Positions 21,011-34,646 of a stretch of DNA of 64,000 nt are shown here, one piece after another. The translations under genes were made by a program, and so were the position numbers. The first letter of the stretch is position 1. Each line of letters begins with the position of its first letter. This DNA comes from Nautilus pompilius (taxonomy: Eukaryota; Mollusca; Cephalopoda; Nautilida; Nautilidae): contig JACATO010001121.1 in NCBI GenBank assembly GCA_018389105.1, positions 62,001 through 126,000 on the forward strand, in the 5' to 3' direction. The notes beneath the pieces are model-generated. The model saw only the letters and a program-made list of their open reading frames with translations, did not search any database and was not told the DNA's origin.

Positions 21011-24000
21011 CCAAATACTAATACAACATATTTGTTTTGTTTTTTTTTTATATTTTCCGTAATAATGTATGTATTCTCTCTCTGTTGGATTTACTTATTA
21101 GTTGTGCATAACTAGTGTCTTTCCACGTTTATTTCCAATACTCCATAGATTTTAGTGTTTCTTCTTACATGTGTTCAATGCAGTGAAAACCTAATATTTT
21201 TGACTTTAGTGTAAATCAATCTGTAAATAACTATGAACACATAAATAGACAGCTTTAAAAAACATCAATGGGTATATAACGGATGCCACAAAAAGACTAA
21301 AAGTCTTTTTTTTTATGTCTTAATACTTTTTAAAATTCAGTCTGTGTTAAGTGATTGATGAATGTTCAATGTCAGCTGTACCCTTTAATAGATGCATTTA
21401 CAATCTTTCATTGGTAGGTTAACTCACTCTACCCTCGAGTTCTAACAATTTTCAAGCACTCATTAATCCTGGGGAAGAATACTTTTATTATTATTATTAT
21501 TATTCAGTAAATTCCATCTAAAATCTCTTATTGGTAAGAAAATCAAGATGATACCATAATGTCACAGATCTTTGCTTCACTGATTAAGAAAATATACAAC
21601 TTTTTTGCATTTTTTAAGAAAATAGAATGTGCTAGCTGTGTGTCTATTGCCACAATGCAGCTATGGAGGAATAACTTGTAAAAAATTCCATCTTCTTTAT
21701 GTTTAAAGGTTCTTATGGTTCCTTTCTTTAAGGAGTAACCAACAAAATCAATCACAATACATGTAATAAAAAAAAATACAATTGCAATTATTTAAAAAGC
21801 AAACAGTATGTGACTGAGGTGCACAATACACCTGAGACTTTAAGATAATGTGCAATGTAGGTGAACAACTCAGTTTGAATGGTTGGGATAAATTTTCTGT
21901 ATAAAAATGCACGGAATATACTAAATGCTGGCAGGCCATTGCAAATCTCACTCACCCGCTAGCGTGTCTGAACCAGCATGTTGGCCATGTTGAAAATTCG
22001 TGGCTGCTTTAGCAGGATTCATTATCCACTGCAGAGGACAAGAATGGGCACTGACTGAAAGTAATTTGATTCTGAAGAGATCTGTAGAATCAAAATGCCA
22101 TGAACAAGAAAAGAAATTTCCCAGATTTTCTCTCTCTCTCTCTCAAGTTTATATTTTCCACGTTTCATTTAGAAAGTCAACATCTATGTAATTTTATGGC
22201 CTAAGGGGTGATATACTGTGCAAATGTAAAAAGAAATAATATTGTAATATATGCAAAAATAGGAAAGTTATCTAATTTATGCAGTGTTTTTAATGAAAAA
22301 TAAAAATTAAATATATTACAAACTAAGATGTAAACATCAATCAAAATACCAAACAAAACAAAAGTGTACTTAATACATGTCAGAGTTATTTTCAAAAGGA
22401 ATAAAATTATCCAAAACTAGCCTGAATGGAAAGAGGAGGCAGGAGAGACAAGTTGGAAAACTGTATATAATAGTCAAGCAACACAAATGGAGGAAGTTAA
22501 CATTCTCAGCTAACCTCTGTGTTACCTTTTACTGGTGGCTACAGCTTAGAAAAGAGTTCTTTTTATCATGGTTTCCTCTACTTTCAGTCTGCTGGCTTTT
22601 TAAAATATGATCTTTATTTTGGACATTCCAAGAATCATATTACATAAAACCAAACTGCTACAAGAAATAGATTATTTTAAACCCCAGGATCCGATATAAA
22701 TGTTAAGATTGCCCATGCATAAAAACATACAGTAAGATATCTTATTAAATGTTTCAGTTTTGTAGATTTCTTTGTTCTTAATACACTTTTTTCCTTCTAA
22801 TCCGCATACCGACATGATAAGATATACACCAGGGGAAGTAACTAACTGGGTAGTAAGTCTCAACTAGATTTCATTTGTAGAATGTAGTAGGAAATCAGTC
22901 AAAATACATTATCCATGTAACTTTGCTGTATTTTTCCTGCTTTTTAGGAGAGATGAATTTTAAAAAAAAAAACTGTTTAAAAATATGTTTGGTATCTGGC
23001 CTGAAGTGCAAAGGTCTCCCACAGAAACAACTTTGGTATTGTGTCTGTCTATAGGTGAGGTAACCTGAAAAGATATGCATTATTTTGTTAATCTAAGTAA
23101 AAAAAATCAATTTAGTATTAAATGTAAAAGAAAAAAATTTGTATTTCCATAGAATCAAAAAAAAAACAAAAAACAAACAAATTCTGTTTAACAAAAAGTA
23201 TGTAAACTATGGGTCAACAGTCTTTGATCAACGAAGATTTGATACCAGTTAGAAAGAGAAAGTACGAGCATGTATGGTTCTCGTAATCTTTCTACATCTG
23301 GTGCTTTTAAAGGTGAAGCCAGTTCCCTTCCTGAGAACAAACTTAGCTGACGACTACACTGGAATCCATAAAACCATAGATCCACAACCCAGCTAGTGGA
23401 GAGGGAAAAGACTTGGAGCAGAAGACAGATGATTTTATAATAAGTGAGGTCTTTTATCAGAGTAACAGCAAAAACATAATGAAAAATAGCGGTAGATGGC
23501 CCCCAAAAAAGAACAAAAGTGACGAAATAGATTATGCCAAATCATGGAGCTTGACCCTAAGAAATCCTGTGTTATCTGAAAAGTAAATGCGTTGTTTCTT
23601 TATCTTACAATTGTTTTTAAGACTTCTTTCTAAAGTTTTAATCCAGGACAGAATCAACAAGGGATTCTTCAACATGACAGAATGTTGAGAAGTATCTCTA
23701 AGATTTCAAAAGTAGAACATTCAAAATCTACATGTGAATAGGAAAAGCTCATATCGGGGTGCCAATCAGAGACATTAGGTACATTTTCTACTGCATGAGC
23801 CTGACATTCAATCTGTATTTCATATGTAACATTTGTGCTTTCTCCACAAATGCCCGTAGAGCAGACTGTAGGTTATGGAAACAGTAACTTTGTATACAGC
23901 TTTGTCAACTCAGAAAAAGCCAAAGTGACAGAGGTAGAACAGAAAAAAACATTCAGAGGTAGAAAAGTTAGGTTTCAAATTGAGCAGAATATGTAAACAA

Positions 24001-24737
24001 ACTGATAATTGATATGTTGAAGCAAAATGCATCAGTGTAACAAAACCTTGTAATAACTAAGTATAGAATTTCAGTTTTAAAACAGGAAACCAAAAATGGT
24101 CAATTCTACAGCTCTTGTTTCTGTTAATGTTGTTGTTTGTGAAAACCAGAACATCCTTTGTTTTTTGTTTTTTTTTTGGTTTAATTCATAAATGAAGAAT
24201 TTGCTCTAAGATCATATGAAAGAACTGTTATGATTTACTGCAAGTGTGTGTGTAAAGTAAATGGAGATTTGAGATAGTCTGTCCACAACAGCGACTTTGT
24301 TTTCAGATACCTCGATACTTAAAGGTCTGACTGACAACTACATGGAACGGAACGAATGCCAAGGAGAGATAGACATACCCTATATAGGGGCTTTCTTGTA
24401 TGGAAGTAAAAAAACCTCAAACTTTGGATTTTCAAGGAAAGTGGAGATTTTAACTAATTCCTGGTATCAAACGAAAAGTAACATTCAATTTAAATGGTAC
24501 TCAGTTTTTTTCCTGAAAATAAAAATATACTAGACTTAACTTTGGTTAATGATTTTTATATTATTTCTTTTGAATACCTGGAGAACGTTTAACTTTGTTC
24601 GGCAAAGATGAAGAATCACTAACTTAAAACTCACAGGAGCGGAGCAAATTCCAGAAAAAAAGATTGACTGCCTAAAATATCCATACACAAAGTACAAGTC
24701 GATTGGCTGACAGTAGGCTTCTACCACACAATTTACA
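21011..24737. other. AT-rich noncoding stretch
   Basis: No gene is supported. The sequence contains an ATT run (about 21485-21505), T and A homopolymers and short CT runs near 22130. One frame at 24297-24533 follows an acceptor-like TTGTTTTCAG at 24305 and reads protein-like for about 50 codons, but it has no recognisable family. Confidence 0.4.
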
Positions 24738-24902
24738 ATGGCGCTGAAGAAGTTGTTTGAATCTCGATCATTCGTCGTGAACCCGACAAAACAGTTGTTC
24801 TTCAGAAGACTCCACTCGTTCACTTTTCTGGAGTGTATAATTCAGAAGCTGAAGAGTGGATTTACAGACAATCCACCAATCTTACATCTTAAATCACTTT
24901 AA
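24738..24902 (+). CDS. Short ORF with basic N-terminus
   Basis: ATG 24738 has an excellent start context (acaATGG) and opens 54 codons. They begin MALKKLFESRSFVV and include QLFFRRLHSF; this is rich in K/R/S/F with few acids, resembling a mitochondrial targeting peptide. It could be a first coding exon or a chance frame. No downstream exon was identified. Confidence 0.25.
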   Translation: MALKKLFESRSFVVNPTKQLFFRRLHSFTFLECIIQKLKSGFTDNPPILHLKSL

Positions 24903-26380
24903 ATGCTAAGCTGGACATTTGATGCAAATCAATGGAGCAAAAAAATAGATCAGACTAACTAGAGTCCAAAAAGGTGAAAATCTTGGGATGGCACCAGATT
25001 GTGTGTACATTTCTTCATTTAGACACCTGTACATTTGGTCATCAACGGTACCAGAGAGTCCAGGTTTTGCTTCATTAAGTCACAATAAAGTTAATACGCA
25101 GAGGTAAACTGAATTGTTTGGGTGTGTTCCCTCAACTATTTTGAACTTTCAGGGATAAGTTCAATACTGACTGAAACAACTGCTATTAATAATTTGAAAA
25201 AGGTGCATATCCTTCCTTCCTTTAAGATGGTCAGGGCTGGAAGGCCGGAATTTCCAATGGGAATCGTATAAATCAGTTTCTGTGAAATGATGTATCAACC
25301 AGCGATAGTCTTACATCTCTCTCAAGAGAGGTCAGATCTTGAGTTACCGTTTTGAATGAGTATACATTTTAGTGCTGAAGTCTGTTTTGTATTAGAAAAG
25401 CTGTAAAACTAACTTTGTTAGCTCAGAATATCACAGTGATGCAGTCGGTTTTCAGTTTCTATTCAAAGTTGAACTTGCAGCCATTAAGTTGGGAGGGGGA
25501 GGAGTTAGATAGATTTGCAGAAAGTTTGCCATCTTGTCACCATGGTTCTGGAAGGATCTACACCAGACAACCTTGATATTAGAAAAATTATCTGTAAATT
25601 GGTAAACATTTTGAAGTTTAAAAAAGTTTGAAACTTGCTGCGGATTAGTGTTTTAAAGTTCTAGGAAAAGGATTAAATCACACTTGTGGCATTAGGACTG
25701 GGGAGAGTTAAATTATTTACACCAACTGCTCATTTATAAGTCAGATAAGGTGCCTTATATAGACCCGCAGTAATAGTTTGACATCCTGTATGCCGTTTAA
25801 TTTACTTAGAAATAGCATCTTTAACTAGCAGAGATACCAAATAAACAGAATACTCTTTTAACGGCACTGACATTTATTCGGATAAAAGGGTATATGTAAA
25901 CAACACAGTTCATTTGTTCTCACAGCAGTGGCTGAAGTTTATGGATTAGGCAAGAGATCCTCCTCAGCTGTGACAAGCAGACTATAGTTGGGTCTGCCGT
26001 AGTGATCCCGCATCAATAAAATGCATGTCTAGGTCAACACAGGTATTAAAAAAACCCACCCCCCCCACTTTAGGAGTTAGTTCTTTCAGATTCCAGGAAA
26101 CCAATGTTGTTTTGTTTTTGTTTTTTCCTCCTTCCTATTTTGGTTATATTCCTTTTCTTACTGATGAAGTTAACAGAATGTCTGGCCTAAGACCTTGCTC
26201 TCCATTATTCTTAGCCATCACAGGAGTCCGTTCAAATTTTGTTCTACGCTCCGCATTACATATCTAACTACCTCCCAACTATTCCCAAAATTTCACCCTC
26301 AGTCTCAGCCCTAGGGCTGTGGTCCTGCTCCTAATGAATCTTGTTCTGTACCTTAAGGATTCCCACAATGAAAAAAACAC
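24903..26380. other. Noncoding stretch
   Basis: No recognisable coding, RNA or transposon sequence. A C-rich tract near 26058-26069 and general AT richness are the only notable features. Confidence 0.4.
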
Positions 26381-26450
26381 TTCTGTGTTGTTAATTGATG
26401 ATGTGTTTGGATCAATTTACTTTGACAATGACAAAACAAAACTGGCGCAG
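26381..26450 (+). pseudogene. Relic of a STAND NTPase Walker B segment
   Basis: The bases encode VLLIDDVFGSIYFDNDKTK, matching VVLIDDVFGSIYFDKDRT in the complete STAND-ankyrin gene (46360-46410). DNA-level identity across this short block is high, and it disappears on both sides. No Walker A or ankyrin sequence is recognisable nearby. It is the remnant of a second copy of that gene. Confidence 0.75.
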
Positions 26451-29400
26451 ACAGGGGGAGGGGAGCATATAAAATGGGTAGCTCTTCAAAGGCCAATATG
26501 TGGTCTACCGAATCACTGAAGCAGCACACAATCACCAAGATAACTAAAAAATTATGGACATTTCAGATTAAATATACAATATTACATATCATTAAGAAGT
26601 TATTTGATATGCGGGTCCCATCATGATCCGGTCTAGCCACAGACCAGCCACTGTGGCAGCCTGCCCAAGAGACTTGCTTTGGACTCATGTTTGGGTATAG
26701 AGTTATAGACATCGTGCTGCTGTGGAAAGTTTAAATATACACTCTACTTAACCAATCTATAAACAGAAGGCAAATGTAAACGAAATAAAACACACTGAAG
26801 AAAATACAGGCGCCCAAAATGAGTTACCTAAACAGTGACACTGAATCACAAACTTCAGCGGTGTGATTACTTGAGCATCACTTCGGACGAGTTATGTGAT
26901 GTACAAAATCAGTCACAATTATCAGTATTTATTTGCAGTGCCTGATGACTTAGAGAACTTGTGGATGAGATACTAAAAAGGCATTCATGTTGGCAATTAC
27001 AAAACTTGACTTGCCTTTACAGAAGCTCACTGCCTAGCAATGGACAAAGCTCTAGCCATGCGTGGACCTGGAGCTGTAAATGGATTAATAGGACCTTTGT
27101 AACTCAGAGTACATTCCCAAATTTTGGATATTTCCTTGTATTATTCATCATGAACAGCTGATATTTAAAAATCTCAAAGTAGATCATGTCTTGAAACCCG
27201 TCTTGGACATCTGAGTAAAATTTGCACAAGTGCAATGAATCATAGACAGTTTCATAACCTGATGAATGAAGACTTTTCCAAATGAACTCCCACTTCACTG
27301 CAGTCTGACAGCTCTCAAAAGGCAAAGTTCTCTCTTTTCTGAGCCATTGAAACTAGTGAAGCTGTTTATGGATGAGAAGCACAGAAGACACCCAGAGCTT
27401 ACAAATCCAAGGTGGGTTATATATTTGGCTTCTCCAGTAGACATGCTGCTCCATTTGGATAAACTTCTCTCTTGACTATCTATGATCTATGGATGTGCAT
27501 CACAACACTGGACTCTCATCCATCAAGGTTTCACTATTACGATAAGAGATGATGATCCCATATGAACTCAGACATGATGTTTCTCAAACATCGTTGGACG
27601 CTAAATGTACTCTTTCTCAATTAACATCATTGAATGACGCTTGGACGCACAATCCATTATAATAACATTGGACCAACACTCACCAAACTTTCCATAGGTT
27701 TTCATTGTTGGATGCGCCATCCTGAACTGATCTCTCAACATTTAACTTTTTTGGATTACCTCGGACTATACCTTTCCATGGCCTAAACATCATTACTGGA
27801 CTTTACAGCCCATTCCCCACCCTGAAAGGCACCTGGTCAAAGTGGAATTACAAGGGAAATCTGCAGTTTTCTTTTCAGCTTTATTTGCGAAACACTTTCT
27901 AATGTCACAGCTTCAATGCAAATCACTGGAACATGCAGAAGAGCACACACTATGGAGCACAGCTAAGTGTGTCGGTGGGATTAAAGGTCATCAGCACAGT
28001 TTTAAAAGAAAGATCCAAAGATTCACAGTAGAAAAGACCTCAAATCAGATTTTTAGCCAACCCTTTAGTCACTGGCAAAGCAAACTTTTGGAAGATGACA
28101 AATATTTAAGTCTGTTCATGAGAGATGGAATCCTTAATTTCTGGAAATCTGTGCCAAAGGATAAATAGACCAATATCAGAAATGCTGCTCTAAAAATTAG
28201 TGTTTGCTCCAACCTATCTTTGAGAGTCCATTTTGATAGGCAGCCATTTAAGAGAACTGCTGCATGTGTGCACAACTGAACACAAATCAAACTTCAAGAG
28301 AATCGACTCATTGTCCCAACAAAGATTATTATTATTAAGGATATAGTATAAATGACTAATATTAACATAATGAATAATTATGATTATAATCAGTTCATAT
28401 TTCTGTGGCTATGTACATTACCAAATTCTGGCTCCTCAGGCCTGAGTTGGCCACACCTGACATAAAATATAGAACAGCTGAGATTACTTAAAGACAGACT
28501 TTATTCAGAGGGCTGAATGTCACATTAGAAGTGCTGGGTACTTAATGGATTTTTTCTTTCACCAGAAGAGAAAAGTAAACACCAAAATAAATAGATCTGA
28601 GTGGAAAACCGATACAAGAAATGAATCAAACAAATACTTGGGAATCTATATCCGGAGTTAGATGTTTCCTACACTTATGTAGATCAGGTGCCATAAAACT
28701 TGTCTCATGGAATCTGAAAGAACGAACTGCAAAATCAAGAGTTTTAATTTACTGTTACTGGCTGCAATCCATGATGGTAAAGTGCCAGCCAATTTGGAAG
28801 GGTGAAAAAAAATAATTCATAACCTGTAGTACAATGTAACAAAAACACCACTGATCTTCATGTGTGTAGCAGGAAGATTTATGATATAAAACATTTGTCT
28901 TGATACATGATTCAGTGACAGAACGCATATTAATGGTACTGCATCTTCAAACTGCTTTTAAATACAGGCGTCCACTTTGTTCTGAGACGCCTACAACATG
29001 GCTGGTGAATATCTGTCAAGAGTGATTATACGTGTCTTGATTTAGCATCCACCTTTACCATGCATGCTTCATCTTGGTATGCAAATATACCATCTAACAA
29101 ACAACCTGTTGGTCACAGCAGAACATCTTAATCAAGATGAGGAATACCATGAAGTTCTGTCCTCCTCTCGGTCACACAAGCGGACTCGGAACAGATTGAC
29201 ATTTTTTTTTTTTTTTTGGACAGTTTTAGAATTTTAAAAAAAATATTTTCTGTAACATGAAAAGCGAAATGAAGAAAATCAATACAAAACAACAATGCCA
29301 ACTTTCTCCCGTTGCTACGGAGAGAACCAGATCTAGTCTCCGGCACTTCACATTGAACAGTGTTGAAGACCAATATAAAAGAAACAAAAAACAGCACACA

Positions 29401-29980
29401 GTACGTTTGTCGGGAGAAGACGGGGAACACTTTCCAGCCCTGACAACAAGTTAAAAAAAAAAAATCATCTTGTGATAGCTTTAAAATTATTTGTCCACCA
29501 GGCGGTAAACTGTTCCAAGTGAGATTTCTAATTTCTTTTTTGTTTTTTGAGTAAGGAAGCTGGACATCAAATTACATCCTTCATAGAATATCAAAGAAAA
29601 CAACCTTACACTCATTTTAGACTGCCTTCAGAATACTCTAGGAATAAAGCTTTTCTTTATGAATAATATCATTTGGAATACATTTTCCATATCTGATAAT
29701 TATTTTAGATATAACTAACACAGTCTAATCATTCAGATATATTCCATGTTCAAGAATTCCTAGTTTTACAAACGTTTTTTTCAGATTAACGTAATCACCA
29801 ACGCAACTCAGAGAAAAGCTTGATGTTACCGTGTAACATATTCCCCGCGTCTCTGCAGTATACTACCATGCAAACCAATGCCCTCCGCAGCACAGCAGAC
29901 CAAACACCCAGTGTCAGCTATTACAGCATCTTGTGTACGTGTACCGAGTGTTTCCCAGTGACTTTGCTTTATATTTTGCC
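26451..29980. other. Noncoding stretch with unrecognised short frames
   Basis: A + frame at 27842-28168 (108 codons, GTG start) is open but carries no recognisable motif. Long A and T runs occur near 29205-29240 and 29450. No functional gene is supported. Confidence 0.35.
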
Positions 29981-29994
29981 CATTGTGCATTATT

Positions 29995-31340
29995 GGTTGA
30001 GTGGAAAACGTAAATCTACACCTTCTGCCGCTACTCCTGAGTGATCACAGCAATCAGTTAGCTTGGAAGCTGGACATAGTGAAATGACATGAGAAAGGTG
30101 AACGCTTGACAGACATTGTGTCTGCAGCCTTGCACCATCAACCATAAGTACAATTATAGTGATCAGTAAGAAAATCAAGGCAAGTGGTGAAAATGCAGGC
30201 AGCCCCAGGAAGTGCGTTGCAAGTTATCTATGGTCATGATCGTGTACTTTTGAGCACGTAGACTAAAGATCAACATCAGTGAAATGTGCCATTGAGTTTG
30301 ATGATAATCCAGGCAAGTGAAGTCATTATGGAAAGATTTTTAAAAAAGAGAGGGGAAATTGGGGGCTGAGGAATCGTTTAAAGCAAGCCACGGTTGGCTT
30401 GAAAGGTTTAAGAAACATGCTAATCTTCATAATATTTAATATTTGTTTGACTGGGGAGGCAGCAAGTGTGGATGCCATGATGGCAGAACATTTTTCCAGC
30501 AGACCTTAAATGTATCATTGAAGGAGGCAGCTAGGTTGCAAAGCAAGTATTCAACGTTGATGAAGCAGGCCTGTTCCAGAAGCACATGCTATCATGCAAG
30601 TACATTTCAAAGGAGGCAAAAACTGCTTCAGGATTTAAGGAGGCTCAAGATCGCCTTACTTTTCTCCTTGGAGGCAACACAAAGGGTGACTGCAAGCTGA
30701 AGCCTATGCTGATTTACCATTCAGCAAATCCTAGGGTGTTTAAAGGATTTTCCAAGGTTACTCTTCCTGTGCTGTGGCATTCTAATCCTAAAGCATGGAT
30801 GACAGGACTGATGTTCCACAATTTCGTCAGTTACTTCTCACTCTTTACCAAGAACTATTGTGCTGAAAGTAACCGTGCTAGCAAGATCCTATTCATCGTT
30901 GATAATGCTAGTGGTCATCCACTTAATATAAAGATTTAATGGATAACATAAGAGTTGTATTTTTGCCACCAAATACATCCTTGATACAGCCAATGGACCA
31001 GGGTATTATTGCTACATTCAAAGCATATTACTTGTGACGCATCATGGGACAGCTGGTATTGGAGAATGATGGAAAGGACAAACCTACTGAGAGAATTCTG
31101 GAAGAATTACATCATCAAGACGACCATGAAATAATATCAGCATCTCCTGGGGTGAGGTAGACTAGGCAACCATACATGGGGTATGGCACAACCTGTGGCC
31201 GGAATGCATTTACTATTTCAGAATTTGGAAGTCATCCAGCGACTGAAGAACTGATAATGCTCAAGAAAGAGACGACTTTGGAGCAAAATGAGACAGCAAT
31301 CCCCAGCAAAGATACGGTCACTGACTTGCATACATTTATC
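29995..31340 (+). mobile_element. Tigger/pogo transposase fossil (CENP-B-like HTH and DDE_1)
   Basis: Broken + frames give, in order: GKRKSTPSAATPE (N-terminus), LAPSTISTIIVISKKIK (helix-turn-helix), GWLERFKKHANLHNI (CENP-B-type HTH), YISKEAKTASGFKEAQDRL and LLGGNTKGDCKLKPMLIYH (catalytic core start, near 30600-30720), ILFIVDNASGHP (second Asp, near 30885) and PPNTSLIQPMDQG (near 30965-31010). The order and spacing match Tigger elements. Multiple stops and frameshifts make it inactive. Confidence 0.85.
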
Positions 31341-31569
31341 AACTGTGTTCGACTTGTTTAACCAAGCCTTCAACATCCTCAAAGACAATGATGCAAATGT
31401 GGAATACAGCACTCGGTGTTGTCACCAATTGGAAGATAATTTGCATTGCTATAGGGATTTGTATCAAAAGAGAGAGAGAGAGCTGTCCAGATGTCTCTCA
31501 ATTCTATTTTCAAGCCTCGTTCACCAGCATCTACTGTAGTGCCATCTGAAGAGATCGAGGATGACTTAA

Positions 31570-33240
31570 GTCAGGGGTGCAAACATACGGCCTGCCAATG
31601 AATGTGCAAAATGAAAACATTTAAAAATAAATATAGCAGCATTGGTCCAAAGTGACCCATAAACTGATAAGACCCACTGACCCGCTAGGACATGAATAAA
31701 ACCTGCTAATATACTTTATTATTTTGCAGACAAAATAATTTACGGTAATTTTCTATCTCCTCAGTTATTTGCATTAAGAGGATCATGGCAAATGGCGAAG
31801 GCCCGAGTACACCAGCAAGGAAATGAAAACTTGTGCATTCTGAAACTAGTTTTAGTAAAGAGAGGTCTGCTTCATTTCCGCGTACAGGTTGTAAAAAATC
31901 AGCCAGGCAAGGTGTACTGCACAGCGAGTACATTTTATTTTTGATAACTTGTGTTTACAAGTTGTTGTTATTAATATAATGACTTTTGTTATTAACTAAT
32001 ATTTAATGGCATTCAATTCATTAATATTTAAATTTTTTCATGATTCACAGTCTTGAAAAAATATATTTCATTAATTTTCCTTATAAAATATAATTTTCCC
32101 CAAATTAATAGCTTGATATGTTATTTTTACTTTTAATGTAACCAAAATTAAACCATTAATACAAGTTAAATTTTAAAAAAAACATCATCTTATTGTATAT
32201 TCCAGGTGTGCAGTTCAGGCTTCTCCATTCAACATCAAAGGAAAAGAGATGTAGAGACACACCTAAGCAGAATGTAAGGTCCTCAGATGGATGCAAAACA
32301 ATGACATCCTATTTCATACAAGAGAAATCCAAGTCTTCAAAGCTATTTTGTCAGTCAACCAGACCTTAGGTCTGATAATTTCCTCGGAGACTAAAGGTGT
32401 ACTTCACTGATCCAAATACAGAGATTTACCCGCTGTTTTATCAGTCAATGTTGCCTCTGTTTACTGATCTGAATAAGCAGCTTCAGTCAGAAGAATCCAA
32501 AATTCACACCATCTGAAAAGACTATGTATTTTCTCCAAAAGTTGCTGGGTAGGTGTATGTCACTTTATGTATACAGGGACAAAGACTTGGATGAAATTGT
32601 TTTGCTGGATCTGAATGATGAAACAGAAATATGCCCCCCCACCAGAGAGAGAGAGAGAGAGAGAGAGAGAATTATGATTGGTTACACTACACGATCAGCC
32701 ACAAGACATGATTTGCTTTCTGACAAAAATAAAATCGCAGAGAACTGTCAAACTTTCTCGCTAACTGCCACTAACAAATCCACTTCTGAAACATGCTGGA
32801 GTTCTAAATTTCACAGAACGTGCACAATATAGTTTTGACAGCTTGGTCTTCTTTGTGGAAAAGTTCACTACACTGAAGAGCACAGATGGTGAAAAAATGG
32901 ATGAATTGTATCATCAGTTCACTCAGTATCGACTACTTGGTGATGATCATCCTCAGCTCCAAAATATCACATGAATCGACCATCTATGGGCTTGCGTAAA
33001 AGAAATGAAGGGTTCAGAGGGCTCTATGTTTGATTTGTTATTTCAGGTAGCCAGGCATATCTTGGTTCTCCCACACAGCAATATGGAAGAAGAATGGATC
33101 TTCTCTACTGTAGCAAAAAAAACAAGAGCTCATTTAAGAACTGGTTTGTCATATGAAACCACTTTGCCTTCCATTCTTACTTGCAAAACAAACTACTTAA
33201 AACTCCATGTTTCAAATCTGATCCTAGCAAGTCCTTAATC
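31570..33240 (+). mobile_element. hAT transposase fossil
   Basis: A terminal-like CAGGGGTGCAAACATACGGCC lies near 31572. Coding relics follow: VYFTDPNTEIYPLFYQSML and LQSEESKIHTI near 32395-32515, LLGRCMSLYVYRDKDLDE near 32545, and the C-terminal dimerisation block FDLLFQVARHILVLPHSN then WIFSTVAKKTRAHLRTGLS near 33030-33150, ending near 33237. A GA microsatellite (32644-32670) interrupts the gene. Stops and frameshifts make it inactive. Confidence 0.7.
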
Positions 33241-34487
33241 AAAAGCGCCAAAATTGCTGCAACTCGATACAATGCTGACCACACCAGTACAGATTAGTAA
33301 ATCATTAATAAAACTGTATTTAGTTATTGTATGTGCATATATGGATGTACACGTATACATATAGGTCAAGGTATTTTGTTGATTAACAATAAAATGTTGA
33401 AAACATTAGAGCCTCTGGCATCATCACCTACTTATCAGAACATGGACCCACATTTCAGACTTCAACACTTGGGACCTATGTCAGTGGCGCAGCCAGCAGG
33501 GAGCCCATGGGGGCCTGGCTCCCCACAGAATTTCTGAATTTTTTGATTCACTTTTTGTGCAGCGTGAATAGGCCTTAGGTCAATACCTCACGGTGTATTG
33601 ATTTCAAAGCAGTCGCCAGTGTCTGTGCGCATGGTGTCTTATGCTACATACAGTCCTCTACACTGGTGTGCTGTGCACGTCTGTCTGACCTGGCTGCGTC
33701 ACTTTACCAATCAATTTGCTGTTTCAAGCGGATTGTTTTGCTGTCAGCCATGTCTAGCAAATGAGACAAACCATCAGGCTCTCCCCAACCGGGCACTGGG
33801 CCATATTCTGTAAAGAGACAGGGAGGGTGGGTGGTGCAGCTGCGATGAAGGCAGCATCTGTCTGGTGGATACTGATGCGCCTGAACCACTTCATCTCTTT
33901 GCCAAATGATGCAGGAGCGCATACAGGTTCAACTGTCAATGATGGAAAACGATACGAGTCACTGGAAAGTCCATGGATGCCCTCTGGAGACTGTGCAGTG
34001 TGGGTGGGCCTAGCAGATCCCTTCAATGCCACAGACTGGTTCAGTGTTAATTACCCGAAGTTCCCCCTATCACTGAGATGGTTGTTATTTTGTATTCGTA
34101 TGTGCATTGTAAAAATACATTCTAAATCAAGGGTTAGAACTCTTTTTTTTTTTCTTTTAAGACATCTTTAACAAGAAAATATGGCCGTAACATTACCAGG
34201 AACATGCGTTTCAGCCAGTAAGACCACCACCACCGCCATACGACGCCGGGCGGCCCGCTCCATAACAGCAACAATGGTGGACGGTCGCTTACGGCACCTC
34301 GTGATCACCGTCATCCGTCGCCGGTCACAACAGGGATCGCCTCTTCGTGGGCATTCACAGAGCGAGAAAGTGTCACACACACACACCCCCCTCTCGGGGC
34401 CAGACGCGTGTCCACATAGCCTGTAGTGATGCCATTATTTATAATCTTTCTTTAATGTTGTAAGCGGCGCGCGGATTATCATTCATC
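33241..34487. other. Noncoding stretch with an unrecognised 136-codon frame
   Basis: Near 33481 a CAGTGGCGCAGCCAG phrase resembles a hAT-type terminus. A + frame from ATG 33761 to 34171 is open for 136 codons but matches no known family, and an opposing 92-codon frame overlaps it. A CA run lies at 34375-34386. GC and CpG content rise towards 34500. Confidence 0.3.
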
Positions 34488-34646
34488 ATGGCGGCCGCCT
34501 GTGCGTCTCGGTCTTATGTCCGGATAAACCCTCTCGTTTTACAGCAGAACTACATCGCTGAGCCGGTCGGGTTCTTGCGGCGAGGACGCGAACACCTGAT
34601 GAACCACACTCAACAGGTTAAAAACGTATTGGATGCCATTAGCTGA
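34488..34646 (+). CDS. Small CpG-rich ORF, possible first exon
   Basis: ATG 34488 (atcATGG) opens 52 codons beginning MAAACASRSYVRINPLVL and including EPVGFLRRGREHLMNH. The region is CpG-rich, as expected near an invertebrate promoter. A CAACAG/GTTAAA junction near 34618 could be a splice donor. The family is not recognised and no downstream exon was found. Confidence 0.3.
   Translation: MAAACASRSYVRINPLVLQQNYIAEPVGFLRRGREHLMNHTQQVKNVLDAIS

Noticed and set aside
27842-28168. 108-codon frame as a gene
   Set aside because: It has a GTG start, no recognisable motif, and no splice or promoter context.
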